Assembly: GCF_000699445.3 (NCBI RefSeq)
Contig: NC_067195.1
Location: forward strand, 21,157,287-21,221,286
Source: Schistosoma haematobium
Taxonomy: Eukaryota; Platyhelminthes; Trematoda; Strigeidida; Schistosomatidae
Length of the DNA: 64,000 nucleotides
Direction of reading: 5' to 3'
Positions 51,555 to 63,132 of this stretch are shown here, piece after piece. Each line of letters starts with the position of its first letter. Positions within the stretch are counted from its first letter, which is position 1. The position numbers were made by a program, and so were the translations under genes. The notes beneath the pieces were generated by a model, which was not told the origin of the DNA, ran no database searches, and saw nothing but the letters and a program-made list of their open reading frames with translations.

Positions 51555-54500
51555 GCTGTAAGTCTTTTCCATCACAGTTTTATTTGTAGAATACGACTTA
51601 ATCTTATAAATAGTGTGCACATGTGACTTCGAACAGCTGGCTCATATAAGTATTAATCCTGTAAACTTTGCACTCAACAAGACTTTATTCAGCCCCTTTG
51701 TTCGAGGTAGATGTTATTTTGACGGTTATGATACTTAAACAGTACTTGCCTTATATTTACCATATTGTTTTTGTTCTTCTTATAGTACATCATCAATAAT
51801 TTTTCATTGCAATTATATCAACTAACCTAACGACTTGGAATCAGTAGACTAATCTTATAAATAAACTTATTGAAACAACCGCTTTTCAATAATAACATAT
51901 TCATTACAGCCGACCTTTCGAAATTGCAGTATTTGTTCTGAGTTATTGTAGCCTAATCGTCTTTATTTAGTCCTCAGTCTTACTGGTTTTGACCACAGCA
52001 ATTCCTCGATCCTACTGCTTATACTGTGAAACGGGAACCACTAAAATTCCAACAACCCAAAGTGAGAACACGAAAGACTAATGCAATGGAGACTTATTGA
52101 CTACTCAGAAACACGTGCCTAAACAAGTATCAAAATCACATCATACTTAGACCGAAATACAATCATTTATTCACCAGATTTTGCACACACATTATACTAA
52201 TACATAGGGTTCGTATGAAAACAAAGCTTGATAAATATGCTTCACCCGAATTGATACAGGGAATAGAATTGTCACATTGAACAAAGTTCACACTTCTCAC
52301 ATTGACTGAAATAAAAAATGAATTAATGCGAAAAAATATTGACCTACATAATATCGTCTTTTTACCCCGTCCTATGAGTAATGTTCAAATGTGTTTCAAC
52401 AGTTCATGAATAATCTTGTTTTATAATTTGATCCGAAGAATATTTTCAAACAAATTATGATTTGATAATCTTAAACTGCAATAATATTTCACACTAAACG
52501 ACTGTTTTATTGATTCAGCAAAATCTGTTTATTGAGATAACAGGAAATTATTTGAAAGAACTGGATACAAAAATTAGAAATGTAAGTTAAAACTGAATTA
52601 TTTGTAAACGCTCTTACTCAGATAAAGTATATAATCATAAAATAAGTAAAACAAACAAAGAAGTACACTTCTAAATAGCTAACTTAATTGAACATTAAAT
52701 CACCGAAAATTGTACGTTTCTTTGGAATAGGTTAATTGTAGCTTGGAGCACACATATCAGAATTATATATCAAAATACAAATAAAGTAACACGATTAAAT
52801 AAAATGTTGCAATCAAATTTTATGCACAAATATAGATTGTATGACAATCATAGTCGAAGAAGTTTAATTGTACTAAAAATAAACAGTTATGTACACTTTA
52901 GAAAATTTAGAAAAATGACTAGACTTAAATATTTTGATAAATTTCTAAATTAAGCTGCAATCGTTGTCAATTTTTCAAAATATACTTGTGTATACTTTAA
53001 TGAGTCCGAAGTCTCACGATGGTGTAATAGAATTACTTATTGTAAGATCAATTGGGAAGTTAGTACTTTTAACAAAGTGATTGATAATTTGAATATTATA
53101 CGTTGAAGTGAATCCATTTTTCATTTCGTATATTCCAAATCTTACACATCCTCACTGATTTGTATAAGTAAATAAAATTTTTCATAAATCGATTATTGTA
53201 AGTTCATTTGTGAGAAATAACAATTACTTTCCAGATTTATAAAAATTCAATTTATGGGCGAACGGAGTAAGTGTGATAGACTATGATATTGTCGAGTATA
53301 AAAGTCATATACAAACTGTTATAACTATGATAGATTAAATGATAAAAGTGATAATGATTACTAAAAACAATCGAAAAGTAGTGATAATAATGGTGATAAT
53401 GGTCATAATAATAACAATAGTTGAAGGGTAAATTAGAAAACACAAGTACTTAGATGACCAGATTTATAAGTGTTCAGACATTTTAATGAATGATATTGAA
53501 ATAATAAGGTGTAGAAAGGTGCCATTATTTTGTCCATTACTACATGAAGGGTAGTATCAAGATTTACTGAATAACCTGTGCAACTGGAAGACATATATTA
53601 GGCGCAGTTCCTGGTACTGTCTTGCATGTGATAAGTGAGCAGAATAATAACTAACTTCTAAGTTAAGCAGAAGCAGTCTTATCTGACGTACGAACCACAA
53701 TTTATGCAAACAAAAAAAGATCTTACTACTTACCTAGTACTCTTATGGTGGCCAAGTTATAGCTACTCTCCTTTTCTTCTTTCTTCCTCTGTTTTAAAAA
53801 CATTCTAAAAAATTATTTCGTTTATCTAACCTAGAATGAAGTTCTTTCAATTAACTTTGAAAAATTAATGTATAGTCTATAAAGGGTGGAACTGAATAAC
53901 ATGAAACTGAACCTTAGTCACTTATATTTAAATTTCAAATGACAGAAATAGGTATTGGCAAGTTTGATACAGTGATTCAATCTGAGAATATATCTGACCA
54001 GTAGAAAGATTTCCATCCGGCGAATATGGACAAGAAGGGTTATCTATGATCAAATTATTCATTATTGATGACTAAATATGTGTTCAAGTGTCGCGATTAA
54101 AAACACAACTCATTATTTAACTAAGAAAACATCGATTTTAAATAATTAAATACCATCAATATTGATAAATACAACTTCTGACATCGAACAGAGATACACA
54201 TCATTAACATGCTCAGAGAACCTTTAAAATATAAATCCACCAACAACTTAACACTCAGTAATCTAAGTAATTAAGGGTTTGATTAACCTATATGTGTAGC
54301 CTAATGAAGATACATGAACAGAATGTTTCATCTAAATCCATGTAACCAACGAATCGTTTGTCTTATCACGTGGTTCGTAAGTGGTTTGTATATATGCTAG
54401 AACCTGTCCATCTACAAATAACTTTATATACCATGGAAAACATTTTTTCACTTTAAGATCTTAAGCATTTAGTTATATATTGTAAGTAAATGATTTACTT

Positions 54501-56608
54501 CTATGTAACATTGATATTTATCAAAATACAATTTGACATTATAGACATTAAGTGCCAGTGTTTTAACCTTCAACGCCTACTAGTAGCTGATTTCAAACAA
54601 ATAATATTACGTGTAAGGAGGAAGTTCAGTTTTAATCCGACAATATCTTATACCGTCAAATCGTTAATGTAATAATGAGGAGTCCATTTTGTCCTGTTCT
54701 AGCGTCTATTTTCGTGCTTAATATTAAGATAGAACTTAAGAAAGCAGCCGATGACATGACGTATTGTTTTTGGCATACTAACATCATGCTCATACTGTAT
54801 AACTGTGGGCAGTATTCAATTCATTTGTTAGAAGTCTTATAAGGCACATTAAAACTAAGGAACTCTAAAAGAACAATAATTTTCACTTTTTTAAAATATC
54901 ATCATACGGCGGTAGGCATATGAAACTTTCACTTTCGGTCTATAGGAGTAGTATATAGGATGGTTTACACTCGTACTTAAGCAGTTTTAGTCTATTTAGC
55001 TAGGAGAACGTATTACCCGAAAATCTTCACTACTAACAAACTGGAAGATTTGGCGAACTTCGAAAAGTGCCTGTGAAACAACTAATACGTGTAAAAGTTC
55101 ATTGATAAATAAATAAAAACTCAAGACTGAACACTGAAAAAATTTATAGTCAGTACAAACTTACTTTTATTCACATATTTAAAAGGGATTATCATGTGGG
55201 ATCAATCATTTAAAGGCTCAACTAAAACTTTATTCTTCAGTCAAATAAATAATGTAACAGAAAACAACATGTGCACTAAACTAATCATAGATCGACAGCT
55301 AACGCATTCATTTTATCATCACCAATTGGGTATAAATTAATATTTACTTATAAAAGCAATCATTTTCAACAGAAGACAAGCTTACTTTACAGTTTTTAAA
55401 ATATATTCTAGAAAGCTTTCGTTCAAGAACAATTAAATGTTCATTAGGATAATTTCTGGACATTTCCGGGATATAGAATACCATATAGATATTTTAGAAT
55501 CTTTTTAACCACTAAACAACCATGTTCTATCTTTTGAAATCTAATGAGTTTGTTCCTATCAATAATCTGTAAACTGATTTATGCTTTCAGGAATAATAAT
55601 GTTGTCAACTTTTTCTTTACTTATCCTATTAGTATGACGTTTGTATGATTAAATTATGTATTTGGAATAGTTCTACCATTTACCTATTTTATTACATTAA
55701 CTTTTCGATCTTCTTTTACGTTTTATCCTTGATTTGTTTATTATATAACCATTAATTTCTAATATGATAGACCTTTTTCTATTATCAGTGTTCCACAATT
55801 TAATTTTGTGTATAGTACTTGGTTACATCATTTTATTCAATTATTTAGCCTTATTTACATCCTGATAAATCATGTTGCTATGTGTTATTATATTAAATCT
55901 AAACCAAATTGATTTATTAAAGTATTTTCAATTCAGTTTTGTAATTAAGACGTTGAAACTTGGTAAGCAGCTGATGTGAACCTAACGAGGTAAATTGAAT
56001 TTATATTATTCTGTGTAAACAGTTATTATACTATGTCAAATTGTTTGTAATTCATGGATAGTAAGTGATATGGCAGCAATTAATGGATTAAAATTTATCA
56101 TTTTATTAGAATAGTATAAAATCACAGAATGATTACATGATGAAAACACTTCAGTAATACATAAATTAATGGACTAGAAAAAGGATTTTCAAGTTCCATT
56201 TGTTCATTTCCTTGAATATTCCTAAAATTTAACTAATGTTATCTGCACTGTCTACTATAGAGTTTCTCTTCAAGCCATAATGATTCTATATCCATCCGGT
56301 TTTTTTTGAGAGATACTTTTAAAATTCTTCAACATATTGAATGTTATTTTCTTATCAAAAAGAAGAACACATTTTAAACATCCTTGAAATGAGATAAATG
56401 TTATTCTACTCTTTCTAATGTGTTTTTAGTTTTATTAAACTAAAAGAAATTTCAAGTTGTTAAAATGGAAACGGATACAAAATTGTGAATATAATGGTGT
56501 ATTATTATTTAGTTTTAGGCAATCACGATGAATTGTTTTAGAATTTAAATGAAAAGTATTCAGTATGATTACTCACTCTTGATAATATTATTGTTTCCAT
56601 GTACTTTA
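51555..56608. other. Long AT-rich stretch without recognisable genes
   Basis: Very AT-rich. A GATAAT/TAATAA-rich low-complexity block lies at about 53330-53425. I find no exon, RNA gene or element in this 5-kb stretch. The part next to 56600 is probably the 3' flank of the - strand GPCR gene. Confidence 0.45.
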
Positions 56609-57682
56609 TTAAACTTTTTGTTTAGTATCATTCATTTTCGGTTTGTAGCATGGTCTACATATATCTAGTACAACTAGACGAAATGGTTTAAAATATTTAA
56701 AGTAAATAAAAAAATCAAACAATTCACGTGTAAAATGTAAATTCCAAAATATATTTGCTACTTGAATTGCAAATTTGGACTGATTCAACGCATTTCTAAT
56801 ATCACTATATCTACCAATAATGTAAGCGATGGCTTGCGGAATTGATGTTAAAGTATATGATGCTGAGTAGACTAAAAAGAATACAGTTGTATGTAATTGT
56901 CTACGATCAGTTACACTCATCTTTCTTGTAGCTGTATCTTTTACATGTTTACGTATACGTAGAAGAAATGCCACATTAATACTGACTAATATTAGACTTT
57001 GTACGCAGCCTAAATTTGAAAACAATGCATGGTATAATCGAATTGCATATTGATTTGGTTCTAAAGAACATTGTATTTTTGATTCAACAATATACCAACC
57101 ACTTATGAAGAGTACTGGCAACATCATCAGGAAGCTCAACAGATAGACTGCACCACATGCAAACCAAACATAATATTTCGGTAGCTTATTAAATAATATT
57201 GGAAAATATATGCAAAAGAAACGATCCAACGCAGCACAAACTAATAAATTACACATGCATGTTGACACAGATGAATAGATGAATCGATGTATTCTACATA
57301 CCATCGGTGAAACGTTGTTTATAATAAAATACATTTCGCCTTTCGTGATGAATGGTAAACCTTTAGCAGAAAATAACCATAACCAACCATATATTATGTT
57401 TGTTATTGAATTCATGATTGCAATAAATGCCATGTAGATCATATGACGTGGCATTAACTTAATTTGAACAAACGTAACAGCTGATATGAATGTGTTTGAA
57501 ATAAGTCCTAAGATAGATATAACTGGTAGTATATAACCGGACCATGCTCCTAACAACATAGATACTCCACAACTTATTCGATCGTTCTGAATTATTAAAT
57601 TTGATGTATTTATTAAGGATGAATCACAACCTTCATATGTATCCCATGGAGTATTTCTAAACTGTCCAGTTAAATTTTCCAT
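56609..57682 (-). CDS. Rhodopsin-type GPCR, flatworm orphan-like, copy 1
   Basis: An intronless 357-residue protein with ATG at 57682-57680. Seven hydrophobic segments lie at about residues 47-71, 81-104, 128-150, 170-195, 217-243, 266-290 and 306-330. It has DRF (153-155) in place of DRY, a Cys at 129 with an ECL2 Cys at 205 for the usual disulfide, and N-linked sites at N3 and N25. TM7 has LFDFFIYF (321-328) rather than NPxxY, and TM6 lacks the CWxP motif. It is a cell-surface receptor acting through heterotrimeric G proteins; the ligand is unknown. It resembles the platyhelminth-specific rhodopsin orphan families by feature set (inference). It shares its layout with the neighbour at 61105-62199: a short intron-free gene, the same strand, the same TM motifs. 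The two probably arose by tandem duplication. Confidence 0.88.
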   Translation of the reverse strand: MENLTGQFRNTPWDTYEGCDSSLINTSNLIIQNDRISCGVSMLLGAWSGYILPVISILGLISNTFISAVTFVQIKLMPRHMIYMAFIAIMNSITNIIYGWLWLFSAKGLPFITKGEMYFIINNVSPMVCRIHRFIYSSVSTCMCNLLVCAALDRFFCIYFPILFNKLPKYYVWFACGAVYLLSFLMMLPVLFISGWYIVESKIQCSLEPNQYAIRLYHALFSNLGCVQSLILVSINVAFLLRIRKHVKDTATRKMSVTDRRQLHTTVFFLVYSASYTLTSIPQAIAYIIGRYSDIRNALNQSKFAIQVANIFWNLHFTRELFDFFIYFKYFKPFRLVVLDICRPCYKPKMNDTKQKV

Positions 57683-58859
57683 TAGACTGTATAGTTGACA
57701 GTATTGAAATTTTTATTATGGTTACAAAATAGTTTATAAATTAATATGACTGAAATAGGATATTCATAAAAAGCGGTATTTTTTTAAATATGTATTCATG
57801 CTTGTTGAGAATGAACCCATGTGAACTGATAATTTTGCGAAGAAGGAAGTTGAATAATATTAATTATATTATGATGTTATTGAAGTCACGTATTTTGAAG
57901 CAAATGCAGACACAATAGAATGTTCCATTGACCGACTTCAATATGCTTTATAAGAGAATTATACCGTCATTTGCAGATTAGTGAGTTATATTTTATAAAA
58001 AGAATATTTTGGATGGATTTTATATCAACTGTAAATAAGTTCCCATAACATATTTTTGTATGTAAACTAGTTAAAAGAAACTTGTCTTTATATTTAGTTG
58101 CAATCTATGAATTAAAATTAAACTAACGGTGATAATTTTACTGATTATTTCTATGGGAATTCAATATATTCACAGTTAATAATTCTAGTATGCGAAACTA
58201 AAATAAAAACTCATCATATATACATATGCTGAATTCGCTTAATCTGAATAAGCGTCTTTATCTATTTCCAATATATGGTATCGTATCAATTTCAAATTGC
58301 ACGCGAAGAAGAATTGAACGGACTTAAAATTGATACGTATCAATGTTCGATTGACTAGGAATATAAATAAATGAAAATTCTTCTGGAGACATCACAGATT
58401 TTCAATTCACTATCATACTAGTATACTGAGTAAATTCTTGAGTGTGCGTAGTTTATAATATTTAGAATATGATACACAATCGTGTATTTAACTAGGTTAT
58501 ATATGTGCTCTGACATTTGTCTCTCAGAATACAGAAGGTGATTAATTTCAAGGGCTTACACACAAGTTTGATAAGGAGTTTAATTTGATTACATTCAGGA
58601 GCTACAAACTTTCGGAAAAAATATTGAGTTTAAACAACCCTATATAGTCACAAAAATTATTCGACAGCTCATTATTTTGAAACACGAAGAAAAATTCGAG
58701 AAATAAAGTTGTTGTTAAGATGAAGAGTAAACGAGGTTGAAAAACTCTAAATCAAGTTTATCTTCAGCGGCTTGGTGCTATTATATCAGTCAATATTATA
58801 TACGTTCTGAATACTAATTAATTATTATTTTTTATTGACATCATGAATCGCTAAATGAT
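57683..58859. other. Stretch upstream of GPCR copy 1
   Basis: AT-rich; contains the presumed promoter and 5' UTR of the - strand receptor gene. No motif can be named with confidence. Confidence 0.4.
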
Positions 58860-58960
58860 AGACCATTGAAAACCTGGAAGCACTGAACGGCCGTTTCACC
58901 CTAGTATAGGACTTCTCAGCAGTGCTCAACAACGATCTCGCATGTACAGTCAAATATATA
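58860..58960 (-). repeat. Hammerhead-type short repeat, partial (Sm-alpha type)
   Basis: On the - strand it reads CACTGCTGAGAAGTCCTATA, then CTAGGGTGAAACGGCC and TTCAGTGCTTCCAGG. The GAAA box and the stem arms TCCTA and TAGGG are visible. The order matches the copies at 11785 and 62985. Only the 3' half is clear; the tRNA-like start is absent or decayed. Confidence 0.7.
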
Positions 58961-59762
58961 GACAACCAACTGAAACATCCTTTGAATAGTCCCGGATAAA
59001 TAGTTCTATTTGTTTATGTAGCATCATAAGGTAATCGAATTATATTTCCTATTATTTTTTAAACATTAAGATGGATTAGTTTGATACCGATAAATGAAGA
59101 TTTTATTCATCAATTAAACATTTGTTGTATTGTATTAATTCGTTTTCGTTTTTGTTTTGTTTTCCTCAAATAACTAAGAGTTGTTATCTTTATAACTAAG
59201 AGACAGTTTCGTTCAAATTCCCTCGCGCTATTGCGTATCGAGATAAAGTTGGAAATGTGCAGATCTAAAAAACGAATTCATGGAATTTTGTATGTTTTAA
59301 GTCTTTTTATAATCCTTAAGAAATTATTTGCAATCCAAATATTGTTTTGGGAACAAGAGAATTTCCAGTGAAATATTTTCAGCCAATTTATTCTCAGGCC
59401 AAATAATTTTAGTTTGTAAGTTATATTAGGGGTGAACGAAATTTTCGTTTATATCATTTAGTACTTCAATAGTTTCCTTGCAAGTAAGTCTAGGAAGATT
59501 TGCCCAGAGGGTACAATAAATGAACAACTAGAGTTCACATATAATATTTTGATTGCAACGATACATCATCGGAGTGTTCTGAATAAGAGTATAGATAAAG
59601 TGAACAGCAAGGTAATGATATCAATGTCATAGGAGAAATCATTCATTTTGTAGCTACAATTCAGCAGATATATAGCTAGTGATGTACCACAGAATAAACT
59701 GACTGGAGTAGCAAAGAAGATGTTTTATGTAGTTAATCTCTCTATATTTTTCTAACTAACCT
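58961..59762. other. AT-rich stretch between repeat and Penelope relic
   Basis: Nothing recognised. Earlier parts of the Penelope-like element are not evident here. Confidence 0.4.
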
Positions 59763-60118
59763 GTGGTTGTTCGTCAACTAAAAGATATTTTATCTGGTTT
59801 TGTGACAGCCATACATGTCTTCAAATTCAGCTACTGCTTCAGAGACAACTATATCGGATGTACAACCGGACAATTCGGCCAACGAGTTAGTGAGCACCTT
59901 TATTCAGGGTTCGGAAAGGGTATGACTACAATAGTACACAGCTTCGTTCTATAACAATTGCTTGATAGCCATCATGTAGTAGATAGGGCCATTTCATTAA
60001 AAGTAAGTTGTCGTATACATTCAACTTTTTCTGATGCACTTCAAACTCTTCTTCTATATACGGCCAAAGTTATAGAGATTTAAGCTAACAAACCTAATCT
60101 CTGTATTCATAATAAATT
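59763..60118 (+). mobile_element. Penelope-like element relic with GIY-YIG endonuclease part
   Basis: The + strand frame reads DNYIGCTTGQFGQRVSEHLY, a GIY-YIG signature (Y-I-G, then R, then EH). After an in-frame TAA at 59952 it continues with QLLDSHHVVDRAISLKVSCR, then IHSTFSDALQTLLLY and, after a second stop, NKPNLC. This order is that of the C-terminus of Penelope-like retroelements, known in schistosomes. The RT domain is not visible upstream. It is 5'-truncated and broken by stops. Confidence 0.75.
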
Positions 60119-61104
60119 CCCAATATTCCTTTCTCATCCTAGACCCGATAAGACTTATAAAATGATTTTACTTTTTATCACTATCTATCAAATCCTTCGT
60201 CTGTCTATTTTCTTCCACCCATTTTTTCTCAGTCATTGTCCACTGTCTAATTTTTTTTTATCATCAGGCTCTACAGTTTTAAATTATAAATTATTTTTGT
60301 GTTACAATAGACAAAATATTGCAGTAGAAATTACTATTCAAGTCTCAATTAGCATGAAGTTCATCATTCTCAATTTACCATCTGTATTAATACAACTTTA
60401 ATATTTTATCTATGTGTAATACAATAATTTTGGATTTGTAACAGTGGAGCCTGACGAAGATGTTCTCGTAAACTATCGTTCTCTTGAACACTCACATATA
60501 ATGACAATAGTTGATAAAACAAAATATTCTTCATAAACAATCTGAACAACTTTTGTTCAGATCAAATATTTTAAAACTCTGTATTTTAAGTTATTAAAGA
60601 ATATTACTAATTCGGTTACATAATTGATAGTAGATAAATGTATTGTTATGGATCGGAATAAAAGTAAAGAAGATTAAAGTGTATTTTAATAAAATCTGAT
60701 TGCTTAATGACAATGTGTATTATCAGATGATGTACCACATGAACATAGAAATGGTTTGGGTACATGATTAGTACGGCGAATCATTTAAACCATCTTATGA
60801 TGAGTTTAGATGAGCATTAATGCAGAACAAATACGAACTTGATATGTACATTTACGTGATCTAATGTCCCAAGGTGGTTGTATAAAATCTATCACGTTAT
60901 AGAACAATTGTCTGTGTCTGAAAACAACTTAAAATTAGAAATCACATAATCATAAAATGTGATAGTGTGAACCCGTTCATCTTGACTCAGATGGACTCTC
61001 TGTTTGATTGTTTCTTCATACTATAAATTGATTTGTATGTCATTGTTCAATTACTTGAATATTTATGTTTACTCATTATTGAAGTTTATTTTATAAGCAT
61101 TCCG
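60119..61104. other. AT-rich stretch downstream of GPCR copy 2
   Basis: The part near 61000-61104 should be 3' UTR of the - strand receptor. Nothing else recognised; the open frame at 60162-60401 is T-rich and not convincing. Confidence 0.45.
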
Positions 61105-62199
61105 TTATGATCGCTGCTGATATGTTGAAAATTGGGAGTTCAAAGTAGAGCTCTTTTTCTTCAACTTTCCACAGCCTCTGTAAACAGTTAAGCATGTTTC
61201 GCGTACTGGTTGAAAATAAAAGTAACCCAATACAATATCAAACAAACTTCTACAGAAGAACAAAGTCCATATTATATCACCAATGTTTTGACACAAATCA
61301 GAATTAGCATCAATGAAACCCAGTACAGTAGCTCTGTTTATGATGTACACAACACTTTGTGGAACACCAAACACTGCATAGGATGCAGAAAATATGATTA
61401 GAAATGTCAAAGTTTGAAGCTGTTTACGATCCGTCGCAGTTGTGTTTTTCATTGTGCTCATTTGTCGCAGTTGTTTGCGTATGCGTACGGAAAACATGAT
61501 ATTTATGGTTATGGTGATGGATAATTGTACAGGTCCCATATTTGTTACCAAAGCATTGTAAAATAAAGAATAGATACTCTCTGGTGTAACCCAACAATGA
61601 AGCTTTCCTCCAACAGCAAGCAAGCTGCTAACGATTGCAAATGGAATTGTCATAAGAAAGCTTATGAGCCACACTGTACCGAAAGCATACCAAGCGAACT
61701 TGTTTGGTAGGTTTGAGAATTTTGTCGGGAAATAAACAGTTAGATAACGATCAACCGCTGCACACAATAGAAAGTTACACATAAGATTTGAAGAAAACGA
61801 ATGCCAAAAACGGAAAAATTTACACGAATCTATGGACACATACAACAGGAAGAAATATTTATCACCATTTGTTGCATACGGTAATCCTTTGGTTAAGTAA
61901 AACCAAAACAAGCCATACGCTATACTGACAAGTATATTTGATATCAGTGATCCAAGGAAGTAAATCGACGATCTAGTTTTATGATTGGATGCAATTAACA
62001 CACTAGTCAGTGTAGTATAAATGATAAATGATATAATTAGGAATACGGGCAAAATATAGGCTGATATGAAACCCAATACTGTTGATGCTATGCACGTCGC
62101 ATAAACACCTTCTGTCCATTTCACTAATAACTTGTTACAAATTAACTTGGAACTCCATGGGTTTTCTCTGAATGGCCATGTAGTTATGTTATACTCCAT
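61105..62199 (-). CDS. Rhodopsin-type GPCR, flatworm orphan-like, copy 2
   Basis: An intronless 364-residue protein with ATG at 62199-62197. Seven hydrophobic segments lie at about residues 43-70, 79-102, 126-148, 167-195, 213-240, 262-288 and 304-328. It has a canonical DRY (150-152), Cys 126 and Cys 202 for the disulfide, and an N-linked site at N4. The TM7 motif is SLFDIVLGYF (318-327) instead of NPxxY, and TM6 has SASYAVFGVPQS without CWxP. Residues shared with copy 1 include FSASY/YSASY, LxFSNLPxxxxWxAxG-like ICL2 and the LFD motif. The C-tail is Ser/Thr-rich, as expected for phosphorylation. It is an orphan receptor at the cell surface; family placement by feature set only. It lies about 3.4 kb from copy 1 on the same strand. 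Confidence 0.9.
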   Translation of the reverse strand: MEYNITTWPFRENPWSSKLICNKLLVKWTEGVYATCIASTVLGFISAYILPVFLIISFIIYTTLTSVLIASNHKTRSSIYFLGSLISNILVSIAYGLFWFYLTKGLPYATNGDKYFFLLYVSIDSCKFFRFWHSFSSNLMCNFLLCAAVDRYLTVYFPTKFSNLPNKFAWYAFGTVWLISFLMTIPFAIVSSLLAVGGKLHCWVTPESIYSLFYNALVTNMGPVQLSITITINIMFSVRIRKQLRQMSTMKNTTATDRKQLQTLTFLIIFSASYAVFGVPQSVVYIINRATVLGFIDANSDLCQNIGDIIWTLFFCRSLFDIVLGYFYFQPVRETCLTVYRGCGKLKKKSSTLNSQFSTYQQRS

Positions 62200-62984
62200 T
62201 TTTTCGATCGTTATTTCTTGTTAAATGGTGTTGTAGTTTAAAGGAAAATGTTCTTCTTACACAAGGTGCTTCATATTCATGAACACATCCATGTTAGTAG
62301 AGGAATTTTCTAATCGCAATTTGTGTCGGTAACCAGCTAGTTTTGCAAACTTTATCAAAGTTAATAGAAAGGTGTTTCCACTAATAATCAATGTAAGTAA
62401 TCAAATAAATGGTTAATCATTCAGTTATTTTGCTGATTTCATACCATTTCACCTTTTGAGATGCATTTAGGAACCAAGACTATTGCCAAGCCGAACATTG
62501 TTCACTTACAGATAGACATTTTAATGCATCTGTTCATCGTGCTTGAAGTAATTATATTCTTGTACATATATGCTTTTGTTCTATGTGGTTTGTTAGTTTA
62601 AACCCCTTCTTTAATGAAGTAATTGTCGGCCATCCAAATATAGGTCAATTTTATTTCACTGTGGTTGGCTAATACTGTTTTGTAGTGATCTTATATGGAC
62701 TATTATGAATTTAAGTTTTCTAATTGGTAGTCTGCTCGTGATTGTCCGCTAACGTTTTCGACCAATCACATGGCTATACTGTAGCATATTCGTTAGGTTT
62801 AGATTGCAGCGTACACTTCCACTAATAACAATCATCAATCTAATGGAAGCATCCATCATCATTAGTGGGCTATTTCACTTCTCTGAATCCTGAGTATTTT
62901 GTTGTAATATATAAATGCATATATGTATTTGTTAAAGGGTAATGTAAATTGATTAGTACGATGTCGATAATGAGTAATGTTAGA
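62200..62984. other. Stretch upstream of GPCR copy 2
   Basis: AT-rich, presumed promoter and 5' UTR region; nothing definite seen. Confidence 0.4.
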
Positions 62985-63132
62985 CTACCACTGAAAACTT
63001 GAAAGCACTGGACAACAGTTTCATCCCAGTACGGGGCTTCTCAGTAGTGAGCATCCACTGCCCAACACGTGGGACTCGAACCTAGGACCTTCGGTCTCGT
63101 GCGCGAACGCCTAACCTCTAGAGTGTGAGATA
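62985..63132 (-). repeat. tRNA-derived short repeat with hammerhead-like segment (Sm-alpha type)
   Basis: On the - strand it reads CTAGAGGTTAGGCGTTCGCG, then CCTAGGTTCGAGTCCCACGT (B box). After that come CTACTGAGAAGCCCCGTACT, GGGATGAAACTGTTG and CCAGTGCTTTCAAG. A tRNA-like 5' half followed by a hammerhead-like 3' half is the Sm-alpha layout. GAAA is intact, while the CUGANGA box reads CTGAGAA. It is the best-preserved of the three copies. Confidence 0.8.

Noticed and set aside
53330..53443. Tyr/His-rich - strand open frame
   Set aside because: It arises from a GATAAT-type low-complexity repeat.
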